In this document: in pieces, positions 17,563 through 26,863 of the stretch | How the letters are laid out: each line of letters begins with the position of its first letter | Position numbering within the stretch: the stretch's first letter is position 1 | Assembly (NCBI GenBank): GCA_015063495.1 | Contig: SVUB01000007.1 | Coordinates: forward strand, 1-32,550 | DNA from: Oscillospiraceae bacterium | Lineage (GTDB): Bacteria > Bacillota > Clostridia > Oscillospirales > CAG-272 | DNA: 32,550 nt | Direction: 5' to 3' | Notes under the pieces: generated by a model | Databases searched by the model: none | Told to the model about the DNA's origin: nothing | The model's input: the letters and a program-made list of their open reading frames with translations, nothing else | Position numbers and translations under genes: made by a program

Positions 17563-19491
17563 ATGCAAGTGAAAAGAATATTCAGCATTCTTTGTGCGCT
17601 TCTTGCCGCACTTATTATGACATCCTGTTCATTCATAGATAAAAACGACGGAGGGTATGACTTTACCGACGAGGAAAATAAGGAAAGCGCAGTTCTCTCA
17701 GACATTGCCGATTACGTGCTCGTGAGAGGAGACCTCAGCTCCGACGAGGAGAAGGAAGCGCTTGTAAAGCTTCGCAAGACTATCGAGAAAAATCTCGGTA
17801 TAACCCTTGCTCCGAATACGGACTGGCTCGATAAGGACCACAAGGAAAAGGAAAAAGAGATACTTATAGGCGATACGAACCGTGTCGAGTCGCAAAAAGC
17901 TCTCGAGGGGCTCGGATATAACGATTTTGTTATAAAAAAGGACGGCAAAAAGATAGTTATAGCGGGCGGAAGCGGAGTTTCCACTATGGCGGCGGTCGAT
18001 TATTTCATCGAGCACTATATAGACGTATATCAGTCTACTCTCTCGTACCCGAAAACAGAGTACAGGTACGTTCAGTCCTATCTTATAAACTCCATCTCTA
18101 TTGAGGGTATGCCCCTTAGTGAATACAGGCTTTATTCACATGACCCGGAGCTTGATATAACCGACGTTCAGACTGCTCTTTCCGACGTTATAGCGGGAGA
18201 GAGGATAGAGATAGCGGAGACGCTCTCAAGCAGTACCAGCCGATACATAGTCTTTTCAAATACCTCACTTACAGCAAATAAATTCAGCATTACGGTCGAT
18301 GACAAGGGAACGGTATACGTGAGCGGAAGCTATAAGAGCATAGACGAGGCAAAGGAATATTTTAAGAAGGGCTTTTTTGAGGAGCTTGCAGAGAAGCATG
18401 GCAAGGACATTAACATAACCTGGCACGATAACGTCGAAAAATACGTCTCGGATGAGAAGATATATTCAAAGGAAGACCTTACGGTGCTCCTTGAAGAGGT
18501 ATACGCTGACAGAAACAGCATTATTGTAGGTCAGCTCGTTGGCGCAGAGGCTATGCCGTCGTTTGCTCTTGATACCTACCTTGAAGGAACGGGAAAATAT
18601 CCCGCCCTGCTCGGTATTGACCTTGGTTGCTACGGCTTTGAGCTTTCAGAGATGGATGCTGTCGATATGAGCCGTGCGGTATGCGAGCTTGTCGACTATG
18701 CCGCTGACGGCGGAATAATCAGCGCTACCTCAAGCTATGAGAATCCGACGGGCAACTGGGTCATAGGCGGAAAATGCTATGGAGCTCTTGGGGGCGCGGA
18801 TAAATGGGAGGAGCTTCTCGATGAGGACAGTGCACTTAACGCAAGATTCAAGGCACAGCTTACGGTAGATGCATTATTCCTCTCGGCACTGAAGGATAAC
18901 GGAGTTACAGTTCTTTTCCGTCCTCTCCACGGTAGCAATTCGGGTGATTTCTGGTTCAGTGCCACAAGTGGCGAGGATACGGCCTCCGCTGAGCACTTAA
19001 AGCGCCTCTGGATATATATTTACGAGTATTACGAGTCGCTCGGACTTGATAATCTTATCTGGGTATACAGTCCTGCGGTGACGGGCGATGCCGACGAAAA
19101 AAGCGTTATGTATGCTTATCCCGGCGACGAGTACGTTGATATCGTCGGATGCGGATGGTCGACATCGGATAAGAAAGAGCTCAGCAAGGGCGAGAAGCCG
19201 TATCTGAAGCTCACCTCGGAGACGGGCAAGATAGGTGCGCTATGCTCGTTTGGTGTAAACACGGAAAGCGATCTCTTTTCTGTGTTGCTCTCGGAGCAGG
19301 AAAAGATATTTAATGCGGTGGATCTCCTTGATCTTCTCTACTCTTTGCGTAGTGAGGGCTATAGCTTTTCCTATATGATGACGAGTGTCGGAGCTTCCTC
19401 TATAATAAACTACGGAAAAGCAGATCAGTTCGTGCTTGACGAAATGATACTTACCCTTGACGATACTGCCCCGAGACTCGGTGTAAAATAA
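17563..19491 (+). CDS. Lipoprotein with N-terminal GH20/GH67-N-like alpha/beta modules and a C-terminal GH26-like domain lacking catalytic Glu residues
   Basis: Lipobox LIMTSC; GKKIVIAGGSGVSTMAAVDYFIEHYID module; C-terminal VTVLFRPLHGSNSGDFWFS and AYPGDEYVDIVG align with LLRPFHEMNGDWFWW and AYPGNEYVDIVG of the 1902-5057 protein. Confidence 0.82.
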   Translation: MQVKRIFSILCALLAALIMTSCSFIDKNDGGYDFTDEENKESAVLSDIADYVLVRGDLSSDEEKEALVKLRKTIEKNLGITLAPNTDWLDKDHKEKEKEILIGDTNRVESQKALEGLGYNDFVIKKDGKKIVIAGGSGVSTMAAVDYFIEHYIDVYQSTLSYPKTEYRYVQSYLINSISIEGMPLSEYRLYSHDPELDITDVQTALSDVIAGERIEIAETLSSSTSRYIVFSNTSLTANKFSITVDDKGTVYVSGSYKSIDEAKEYFKKGFFEELAEKHGKDINITWHDNVEKYVSDEKIYSKEDLTVLLEEVYADRNSIIVGQLVGAEAMPSFALDTYLEGTGKYPALLGIDLGCYGFELSEMDAVDMSRAVCELVDYAADGGIISATSSYENPTGNWVIGGKCYGALGGADKWEELLDEDSALNARFKAQLTVDALFLSALKDNGVTVLFRPLHGSNSGDFWFSATSGEDTASAEHLKRLWIYIYEYYESLGLDNLIWVYSPAVTGDADEKSVMYAYPGDEYVDIVGCGWSTSDKKELSKGEKPYLKLTSETGKIGALCSFGVNTESDLFSVLLSEQEKIFNAVDLLDLLYSLRSEGYSFSYMMTSVGASSIINYGKADQFVLDEMILTLDDTAPRLGVK

Positions 19492-19495
19492 AAAA

Positions 19496-19515
19496 CGGCG
19501 GGGATATCCCCGCCG
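19496..19515. terminator. Hairpin between convergent genes, likely bidirectional terminator
   Basis: CGGCGGGGATATCCCCGCCG palindrome between the stops at 19491 and 19519; A-rich on the left. Confidence 0.65.
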
Positions 19516-19518
19516 TGC

Positions 19519-20187
19519 TTATATGACGTAGAAGAATATGCAAAAGAACTGCAGAATAGAGCCGATGCACACGAAAAGGTGGAAAACCGAGTGCATATAT
19601 CTGAGCTTTTTTCCAAAGCCGTATATGACGGCACCCACGGTATAAGCTATTCCGCCGAGAAGCAGAAATGCAGTGCCTGCAGGCCCGAGGGCGTCCGTCG
19701 TTGTCTTCCAGGAGAAGATAACGCACCACCCCATAACGATATAGCATATCATCGAGAAGACCTTGAATCTTTCAAGATTTACGGCAGTTAGTGTGATACC
19801 GAGCGCTGCCATCGCCCATATCACGGCGAATATCATCCAGCCGGTGAGAGCGTTTGCTTCTCTTATAGTGCAGAGCGCTATCGGGGTATACGTGCCGGCT
19901 ATCAGAAGATATATCGAGCAGTGGTCGATAACTCTGAAAACTTTTTTTGCTTTCAGGGTGGGATTTAAGCCGTGGTAGATGCTTGACATGGTATAAAGTA
20001 TTATCATAGTGGCGCCGTAGATGCTGCATCCGACGACTCCCCATGCGTTTCCCCGTATTGCTGCAAAAATTACACACAGAGCCGTGACGACAACACCTAT
20101 TCCGCCGCCGACTATATGGCTTGTCATGTTGAATATCTCCTCGCCCCGTGTATATTTAGGTATTCCTATCTCGTATTTTTTACTCAC
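19519..20187 (-). CDS. Hemolysin III / PAQR-family membrane protein
   Basis: YTRGEEIFNMTSHIVGGGIG; MSSIYHGL; DHCSIYLLIAGTYTPIAL; HSVFHLFVCIGSILQF. GTG start preferred (AAGGAG upstream); the ORF track extends to 20238 across a TATAAT-like box. Confidence 0.9.
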   Translation of the reverse strand: MSKKYEIGIPKYTRGEEIFNMTSHIVGGGIGVVVTALCVIFAAIRGNAWGVVGCSIYGATMIILYTMSSIYHGLNPTLKAKKVFRVIDHCSIYLLIAGTYTPIALCTIREANALTGWMIFAVIWAMAALGITLTAVNLERFKVFSMICYIVMGWCVIFSWKTTTDALGPAGTAFLLLGGIAYTVGAVIYGFGKKLRYMHSVFHLFVCIGSILQFFCIFFYVI

Positions 20188-20311
20188 GTTATTAATGACT
20201 CCTTGATGTGGTTTCGCAAACCATATTATATCACACAAATAAACCGATTAAAAGGTTTTGTTGCAGAATTTCCAATTTGTTTACATATTTTATTCACTCG
20301 GAGGTGTATCT

Positions 20312-21079
20312 ATGAAGAAAATAGCCGTTATCACCGGGGCATCCTCGGGAATGGGACGCAGCTTTGCACAAAAGCTTGACAGAGCAGAGTCGTTTGATGA
20401 GATATGGCTCATAGCCCGCCGTCTTGATAGGCTCGAGGAGCTTGGAAAAAGTCTGAGAGCTCCTGTAAAAGCAATACCGCTCGACCTTACAAGGCCTGAA
20501 TCCTATACCGAATACAGAGATCTGCTCGAGGCTGAAAAGCCGCAGGTCGAGGTTCTGGTTTGCGGTGCGGGCTTCGGACGGTTCGGTGCGTTTACAGCTA
20601 TGCCGCTTGAGCCACAGCTCGAGATGGTGGACCTTAACGTAAAGGCTCTTGTTGCAGTCACCTACGACACACTTCCTTATATGACAAAGGGCGGAAGAAT
20701 ATACGAAATAGATTCGCTTTCCTCATTCCAGCCCGTGCCGTATATAAACGTATACGGCGCAACCAAGGCGTTCGTTCTCAGTTTTACACGGGCACTCAAC
20801 GTAGAGCTTGTTGAGAGAGGAATACGTGCGATGGCAGTGTCGCCCGGATGGGTAAAGACAGAGTTTTTTGACCGTGCCGTTACCGATGATACGATAGTCT
20901 ATTACAATAGATATTACGAGGCTGACGAGGTGGTAGACAGGGCACTTCGTGATATGAAAAAGGGGAAGGACGTCTCGGTTTGCGGTTTTCCTGTGAGAGC
21001 ACAGGTCCTCTTTACCAAGCTTTTGCCTCACAGACTCGTTATGCGCATTTGGTGCAAGCAACAGAAGAAGCCTTTTTGA
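20312..21079 (+). CDS. SDR-family NAD(P)-dependent oxidoreductase
   Basis: KKIAVITGASSGMGRSFAQKL (TGxxxGxG), VNVYGATKAFV-like YxxxK (INVYGATKAF), VSPGWVKTEFF. Start at the ATG after GGAGG, 20312. Confidence 0.92.
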   Translation: MKKIAVITGASSGMGRSFAQKLDRAESFDEIWLIARRLDRLEELGKSLRAPVKAIPLDLTRPESYTEYRDLLEAEKPQVEVLVCGAGFGRFGAFTAMPLEPQLEMVDLNVKALVAVTYDTLPYMTKGGRIYEIDSLSSFQPVPYINVYGATKAFVLSFTRALNVELVERGIRAMAVSPGWVKTEFFDRAVTDDTIVYYNRYYEADEVVDRALRDMKKGKDVSVCGFPVRAQVLFTKLLPHRLVMRIWCKQQKKPF

Positions 21080-21184
21080 CCGTTGTTTATTATACACCAA
21101 AATTGTGTGTGTAAAATGTTGAAAGTGCCGAAGAAAAAGGCTTTTTTTGCGAGAGAGACATTGAGTTCACAATTTTGTACCATT

Positions 21185-21196
21185 ATTGTTAACAAT
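21185..21196. promoter_or_regulatory. Operator-like palindrome upstream of the solute-binding protein gene
   Basis: ATTGTTAACAAT, perfect 12-bp palindrome, overlapping a possible -10 17 nt after TTGAGT (21161-21166). Confidence 0.3.
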
Positions 21197-21247
21197 TGTG
21201 CTGTAAAAAACAACCACCGATACTATTTTTTATAAAAGGAGAAAATT

Positions 21248-22782
21248 ATGTCAAGGAAAATTTTATCGCTTCTTCTTGCGCTTGTCATGATTCTTTCCGT
21301 AGCTCTGCTCGCAGCTTGCGGCGGTACGGGAAGCAGCAATGATACCGAGGAAGATACCGAGGAAGAGATCGCTCTCAGCTCCAAGGAAATCGAGGATAGT
21401 AAGTAATCGAGACCTATGATCCCTCGCTTACTGCCGTGACCTACGTTACCGGTGATAAGAAGGACGTAGACTACAATGGATATAAGTTTACATTCCTTAA
21501 TACACCTTCTTGGGTTTATATGTACACTTACATCGACCCCGATCTCACAGGTGACGTTCTTGACGATACCTGCTATGAGAGAAACCTCACTGTAGAAGAG
21601 GAATTCAACATCGAGATCAGCGAGGAATTCCAGTCCTACAATGATATCGCTAGGTTTGCAAAGAACCTCATCCTTACCGACGAGGACGTATACGATGCAA
21701 TGTACATCCCCACAAACAGCCTTACTCCCATCATTTCCGAGAACCTCTTCTACGACCTTATGGAGATCGAAGAGCTTCATATGGACCAGATCTGGTGGGA
21801 CCAGCCCCTTATCAAGAGAAACATAATTGAAGACAGACTCTTCTACGCAACGAGCGACCTTCACCTTATGGCTTTTGAAGGCGTATGGTGCATGTACTTC
21901 AACGAGGATATGATGAAGGAGCTTAACCTTGAGCTTCCTTATCAGATGGCTCTTGACGGCAAGTGGACATTCGACCAGCTCAAGCAGTACTGCTCCGTAG
22001 CTGCTAACCTTAACGGTGACGCTACCTGGGCATTCGACGTATACGGTAACGCAAGATACGGTATGGTTGACTTCGGTAACGCAGTTCGTACTGCTTATTC
22101 TATGGGCGGTGAGTACACCTCCATGGGTGAGGACGGCAAGTATCAGTTCACAGCAGATACCGACCAGAGATTCCTCTCTGTTTGGGAGTCGCTTATCAAC
22201 TTCTACGGTCCTCAGAACGGTCTCCAGCTTACTGCAAGCGCTCAGGACCTTGATCCTGACGGATACTATAGCGTATTCATGGCTGACAGAGCAATGTTCC
22301 TCCATGCAGAGCTTAAGGGTGCAACAATGCTCCGTGAGTGGGAAGGCAACTTCGGTCTTCTCCCTGAGCCTAAGTTCGATGAAACACAGGAGAACTACGA
22401 GTCAGGCGTATTTACCGGCTGTCTTGCATTCTGCATTCCTTCCACCAACGTTAACCTTGAGAGAACAGGTACTATCGTTGACTACCTTACATACGAGTCC
22501 TATAAGGGGCTCCTTCCCAGATACTACGATATCCACGTATCTCTGAAGGCACTCGGTAAGCAGGAGTCTATCGACGTTCTTGAACTCGTACGTGGTACGA
22601 GAGGTCAGGAAGCAGCAGTATTCTACGGCTGGACAACAGACCTTCAGACTGCTATTTCAGATCTTGTAACAAAGAATGAGCTCTCTCTTGCGTCTACGAT
22701 CCAGACATATAAGGATGCTGTAATTTCCAACATCAATACAACCTACGCTTCGTATCCTTCTCTCAGACATACAGGCGAATAA
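21248..22782 (+). pseudogene. Extracellular solute-binding lipoprotein (family 1, ABC sugar-type), interrupted by an apparent 1-nt deletion near 21402-21404
   Basis: 21248-21406 encodes MSRKILSLLLALVMILSVALLAACGGTGSSNDTEEDTEEEIALSSKEIEDSK then TAA. One added G reads ...SKVIETYDPSLTAVTYVTGDKKDVDYNGYKF and continues into ORF 21436-22782. Confidence 0.82.
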
Positions 22783-22797
22783 TAATTAAACTCATAT

Positions 22798-22831
22798 ATC
22801 TGCCGACTCAAACGAGTCGGCAGATTTTTTT
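22798..22831 (+). terminator. Rho-independent terminator
   Basis: ATCTGCCGACTC-AAAC-GAGTCGGCAGATTTTTTT. Confidence 0.92.
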
Positions 22832-22860
22832 GTTAAAGGACTGATATTTTTATTATTTAT

Positions 22861-22889
22861 TTGACAAAAGCTACCTTATATGGTATAAT
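22861..22889 (+). promoter_or_regulatory. Consensus promoter of the yybS-like/gdpP operon
   Basis: TTGACA (22861-22866), 17-nt spacer, TATAAT (22884-22889). Confidence 0.8.
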
Positions 22890-22936
22890 AATATGATAAT
22901 ATTAATATGGAGTATTATTCTTTCTTGGAGGCATGC

Positions 22937-24061
22937 GTGAATTTCGGTAATTTCGATGAAAAATCGGGTGAAAATAAAGATAATATAAGTTCCTTTGGGG
23001 ATTTTCCTCCCCATGCGCCCAAAACTCCGCCGGAAAAGCTTTCTACTGCCGCAAAGGCAGCTCTTACTGTCGGTACGACTTTCTTTATGATAATGTGCGG
23101 CGTGTGGAACTATCTCGGAACAGTTTTTGATGATGCCGTTGTGTTTATGGGCGCAGGAATGCTCTCGATGCTTGTTTATATAATTCTTGGCGGAGCTTTA
23201 GCTTTGCTTTGTCTTGATTCGCCCCGATTGGCGCTTGTTCCGCCTGCAGTTTCGGTTGCATCTGTGTTTGGCATATGTGCTGCTGTGAGCGGGCTTGGAG
23301 CTTCGCTTGTTCCAAACGCTCTTATGTCGCTCTTTCCGTTTGTCGGAGGACTTATAATAGCCGTTTCGATGAAAAAGGGAGCAAAGCGTTCAGGTGCAAT
23401 ACTTGCAGCTGCTCTTGGACTTGCCGTATTTTGCGTGGCGGTCTTACTTCTGAATTTATTTATCTGGGATATTTCACTTCGAGATATAGACCTTATTGCC
23501 ATCATTGATTCTGCCCGTGAGAGCTTTATAGAGGCTATGGAGCTTCGTATGGGTGAGATGGCAGAGCTTTACGGAAGCGAGATATCGGATATCGATATTG
23601 AGGGTGCGGTCAACGGAGTTTTCAATCTTCTCCCCTCAATGCTAATACTCACGTTTGCATCTGCCGCATTTTTTTCTCAGCTTTCGCTGCTTGCTTTTTG
23701 CAGGATTTTTGGCCTTTACCATAAGCTTGAGAAAAAGGACACAGAATTTGAGGTCACCGCCGTAACAGCAATAGTTTTTGCGCTCTCAGAGGTACTTGCA
23801 CTTGTTTTTGCGGCAAGAGACAGCGTTTATCTCGCCGTATTTAATAACCTTAGCACAATACTTCTCCCCGCACTTGCGGTAGTCGGCCTTATGTCCGTGC
23901 TCCCAAAGAAAGAGGGTAATATGGTAAAGGTAGGATGCTTTCCGCTTATGCTTTTTGTCTCGCTTGTGTTCTTCGCTACCGACCTCGCTATCCTTTTCCT
24001 TGCGGTGCTGGGAACGGTAGACACACTTAAAAAGAATTTTAAGAGCTCCAAAAAAGGATAA
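22937..24061 (+). CDS. Polytopic membrane protein, YybS/DUF2232-like
   Basis: Multiple TM segments; gene order yybS-gdpP-rplI-dnaB; GGAGG placed for a GTG start at 22937 (ORF track starts at 22907). Confidence 0.7.
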   Translation: MNFGNFDEKSGENKDNISSFGDFPPHAPKTPPEKLSTAAKAALTVGTTFFMIMCGVWNYLGTVFDDAVVFMGAGMLSMLVYIILGGALALLCLDSPRLALVPPAVSVASVFGICAAVSGLGASLVPNALMSLFPFVGGLIIAVSMKKGAKRSGAILAAALGLAVFCVAVLLLNLFIWDISLRDIDLIAIIDSARESFIEAMELRMGEMAELYGSEISDIDIEGAVNGVFNLLPSMLILTFASAAFFSQLSLLAFCRIFGLYHKLEKKDTEFEVTAVTAIVFALSEVLALVFAARDSVYLAVFNNLSTILLPALAVVGLMSVLPKKEGNMVKVGCFPLMLFVSLVFFATDLAILFLAVLGTVDTLKKNFKSSKKG

Positions 24062-24101
24062 AATATTACTTTTATAACTGCCAGAAGGAGGAGATACCCT
24101 T

Positions 24102-26273
24102 ATGCAGAATAATGACGTAAATAACAAGACTCAGGGAAATGAATCCCAAAGTAGACGAGCTCGTGGGCTTGAGAAAACCTATTTTAATTATCCGCTTGCA
24201 TTTTTTCTCTGTACGGGTGCAGGTGTTCTCCTGCTTGGCGGCGCTTGGATGCTTCACTCCTTTGCGAAGATAGAGGCGTTCTCTATACTCGTTTTTGCAA
24301 CTCTTATATACTTTATTTCCGTGGCTGTAATAATTTCGAGCCTCGCAATCGTCGGAAGAACTACTAAAAGACACGAGATAATGCTCCACCGCTTTGACCG
24401 TATGCTTGACAATATGGTCTTCCCCTACATTATTACGAACTCTACGGGCATTATAGTTAAATACAACCATGCTGCAAAATCGATTTTTGAGAAAAACACC
24501 TTTACACTTATGCCGAAGGTAGAGGACGTTCTCCCGTTCCTTACCCCCGAGACGATAAAGCGCTCTGCATCCGAGCGAGTAGAGGTTCAGAGAAGAATCG
24601 ACGAGGGCGAGGACGGGGTAAGGCACATCCTTATCGAGAGTACCGAGACCGTCATCGGCGACCCCAAGAAGACAAGCGACCCGACAAAGGGTTATTACTA
24701 CCTTACAACACTTGTTGACATTACAGAGGAGAAAAAGCAGCTCATTTCCGTTGCGAGAAAGCTTGAGGGCGAGACCATCGTGATGGGCAGAGCAGAGATA
24801 GACGACCTTTCCGCCTTTTCAAACGCTTCGGGTATTTCGGAAAAAGAGGCGTCGGATAAGGTCAGAGAGATACTCACAGACTGGACGGTGCACCAGGATG
24901 GACTTATATATGAGCCCGAGACGAGAAAGTTCATAATTATGATGCCGCTCTCGTCGCTTAGCCGTTCTATAAAAGAGAAATTTACGATTCTTGATACTAT
25001 AAGAGAAGCCATTTCGACAAAAGAGGACGAGCTTACGGTATCGATGGGATTTTCCGCAACGGGAGCAACGCTTTCTGAGCGAATGAAGAATGCAGATGTC
25101 GCATTTGAGCAGAGAAAGAGCGGAAATAAGGCGGTAATAAACACCGCAGGTGAGCTTACGGTATTTGGTCGTGACAGACGCCGTCAGGTATCTGTCGGAA
25201 CGTCGGAATACAGACGTATAGGCAATACTTTACGCAGACTTATCTCGGAGAGTGGCGGGGTTCTTATAATGGGACACAGCCGTCCCGACTATGACAGCAT
25301 CGGAAGTGCACTGGGAGTTGCAAAGCTGGCCTCTGACGTAAGAGAGGATTGGCATATCGTGATAAACGATATGGAGGACGAGAATTTTGCCCGTCTTACC
25401 GAGGAAATAAGACAAAACAAAGAATATGAGGGCAGGTTTATTAGTGAGAGCGAGGCTATGGAGCTCGCAAAGAGCGACACTCTTCTTATCGTTACCGACG
25501 TAAACTGCGTTTCGAATATGGAGAGCCCGTCTCTATATAAGACGTTTCGTGAAACAACGGGCGGTAAGACTGTCATAATTGACCACCATGAAAAGAACGA
25601 GAATACCGCACCATCTGATTTTGAGTATATAGACCCGTCCTGCTCATCGGTTTCCGAGATAATCTCGGGAGTTCTTGAAATATCGCTTCATCGCTCAAAG
25701 CCGACGGCAGAGGAAGCGACTATACTTCTATCGGGTATAATGCTTGATACCAAAAACTTCACGCAGTATGCAAGCGGTAAGACCTATGCGGCGGCAGAGT
25801 ATCTGAGCCGTTGTTCGGGAAACGCCGAGAGAGCAAAGAAGTTCTTTGAGGCTGATTACGAGACGTTTTCTGCAGAATATGCGCTCGGCTCGTCTATGAG
25901 ACTTATAAGCGGAGGCAGAATCGCATTTTGCCGTGGAAGAGGACTTGAGGACGAGACGAAAACGAAAATAGTAATAGGCAGAGTTGCAGACAGGCTTCTC
26001 ACTATGGAAAATGTGCTTGCATCAATAGTTATAGCCGAGAGAGATGGCAGAATAAACGCAAGTGCACGTTCAAATAACAATATAATCAACTGTGCCGAGC
26101 TTCTTTCGGAGATCGGCGGCGGTAACTTCAATAATGCCGGTGCGAGAAGCGAGGATATTCCTCTTGCCGAATTTGAGAGTATTGTGCTTTCAAACGTTGA
26201 GCGATTTATGAGCGAAAATGTTGACGGAAAGGCTCCCGCAAGCTCGACACACACCGAGGACGAAGAGATTTAA
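24102..26273 (+). CDS. gdpP: Cyclic-di-AMP phosphodiesterase, GdpP/YybT family (PAS-like, degenerate GGDEF, DHH-DHHA1)
   Basis: Two N-terminal TMs, MGHSRPDYDSIGSALGVAKL, VTDVNCVSN, VIIDHHEKNENT (DHH), C-terminal GGGNFNNAGAR. Confidence 0.92.
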   Translation: MQNNDVNNKTQGNESQSRRARGLEKTYFNYPLAFFLCTGAGVLLLGGAWMLHSFAKIEAFSILVFATLIYFISVAVIISSLAIVGRTTKRHEIMLHRFDRMLDNMVFPYIITNSTGIIVKYNHAAKSIFEKNTFTLMPKVEDVLPFLTPETIKRSASERVEVQRRIDEGEDGVRHILIESTETVIGDPKKTSDPTKGYYYLTTLVDITEEKKQLISVARKLEGETIVMGRAEIDDLSAFSNASGISEKEASDKVREILTDWTVHQDGLIYEPETRKFIIMMPLSSLSRSIKEKFTILDTIREAISTKEDELTVSMGFSATGATLSERMKNADVAFEQRKSGNKAVINTAGELTVFGRDRRRQVSVGTSEYRRIGNTLRRLISESGGVLIMGHSRPDYDSIGSALGVAKLASDVREDWHIVINDMEDENFARLTEEIRQNKEYEGRFISESEAMELAKSDTLLIVTDVNCVSNMESPSLYKTFRETTGGKTVIIDHHEKNENTAPSDFEYIDPSCSSVSEIISGVLEISLHRSKPTAEEATILLSGIMLDTKNFTQYASGKTYAAAEYLSRCSGNAERAKKFFEADYETFSAEYALGSSMRLISGGRIAFCRGRGLEDETKTKIVIGRVADRLLTMENVLASIVIAERDGRINASARSNNNIINCAELLSEIGGGNFNNAGARSEDIPLAEFESIVLSNVERFMSENVDGKAPASSTHTEDEEI

Positions 26274-26343
26274 CAATAAAAGATTTTAATATATCCTGCC
26301 CCGGGATCACTGCTTCAAAATAAAAGGGGGAGAAAGGTACAAA

Positions 26344-26790
26344 ATGAAAGTTATTCTTACACAGGACGTAAAGGCTCAGGGTAAAAAGGGTGAGATGATA
26401 GAGGTCTCCGACGGTTACGGCCGTAACTTCCTTATAGCAAAGGGACTTGCTATCCCTGCAGATAATAAAGCGATAAACGAGATGAAGAACAGAGAGGCTT
26501 CCCGACTTCACAAAATAGAGGTTGAGAAGCAGGAGGCAAGAGATATTGCCGCGAAACTTGAGGGAATACTTGTTAAATTCAGTGCAACCGCAGGTGGAGA
26601 CGGTCGTCTTTACGGCTCTGTTACCTCAAAGGATATCGCCGAGGAGCTTGAGAAGGTTCACGGAGTAGTTATCGACAAGAGAAAGATAGTTCTCGCCGAT
26701 CCGCTTAAGTCTTTCGGCTCCTTTACTGTCGAGGTAAAGCTTTATCCCGAGATCGTCGGCAAGATAAACGTAATTATAACCGAGAAATAA
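26344..26790 (+). CDS. rplI: 50S ribosomal protein L9
   Basis: [39 protein letters not shown]...[16 protein letters not shown]. Confidence 0.97.
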   Translation: MKVILTQDVKAQGKKGEMIEVSDGYGRNFLIAKGLAIPADNKAINEMKNREASRLHKIEVEKQEARDIAAKLEGILVKFSATAGGDGRLYGSVTSKDIAEELEKVHGVVIDKRKIVLADPLKSFGSFTVEVKLYPEIVGKINVIITEK

Positions 26791-26863
26791 TATAAAATTT
26801 TACATCAGGACCGCTGTGTTTTTCGGCGGCAAAACGGACATAATAAGGTAAGGATTTTTTAGT

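Noticed and set aside
21065-21150. Long-range stem AGCCTTTTT...AAAAAGGCT spanning the SDR stop codon as a terminator or RNA element
   Set aside because: A-T-rich 9-bp arms with a loop of more than 50 nt; likely chance, not strong enough to call.
21395-21410. Programmed frameshift or stop readthrough at AAG TAA in the solute-binding protein
   Set aside because: No slippery sequence, RF2-like signal or nearby stem-loop; one inserted G gives a natural continuation.
21223-22305. 360-aa minus-strand ORF opposite the solute-binding protein
   Set aside because: Antisense of a clear solute-binding protein reading frame; composition (Val/Leu/Cys-rich) typical of a shadow ORF.
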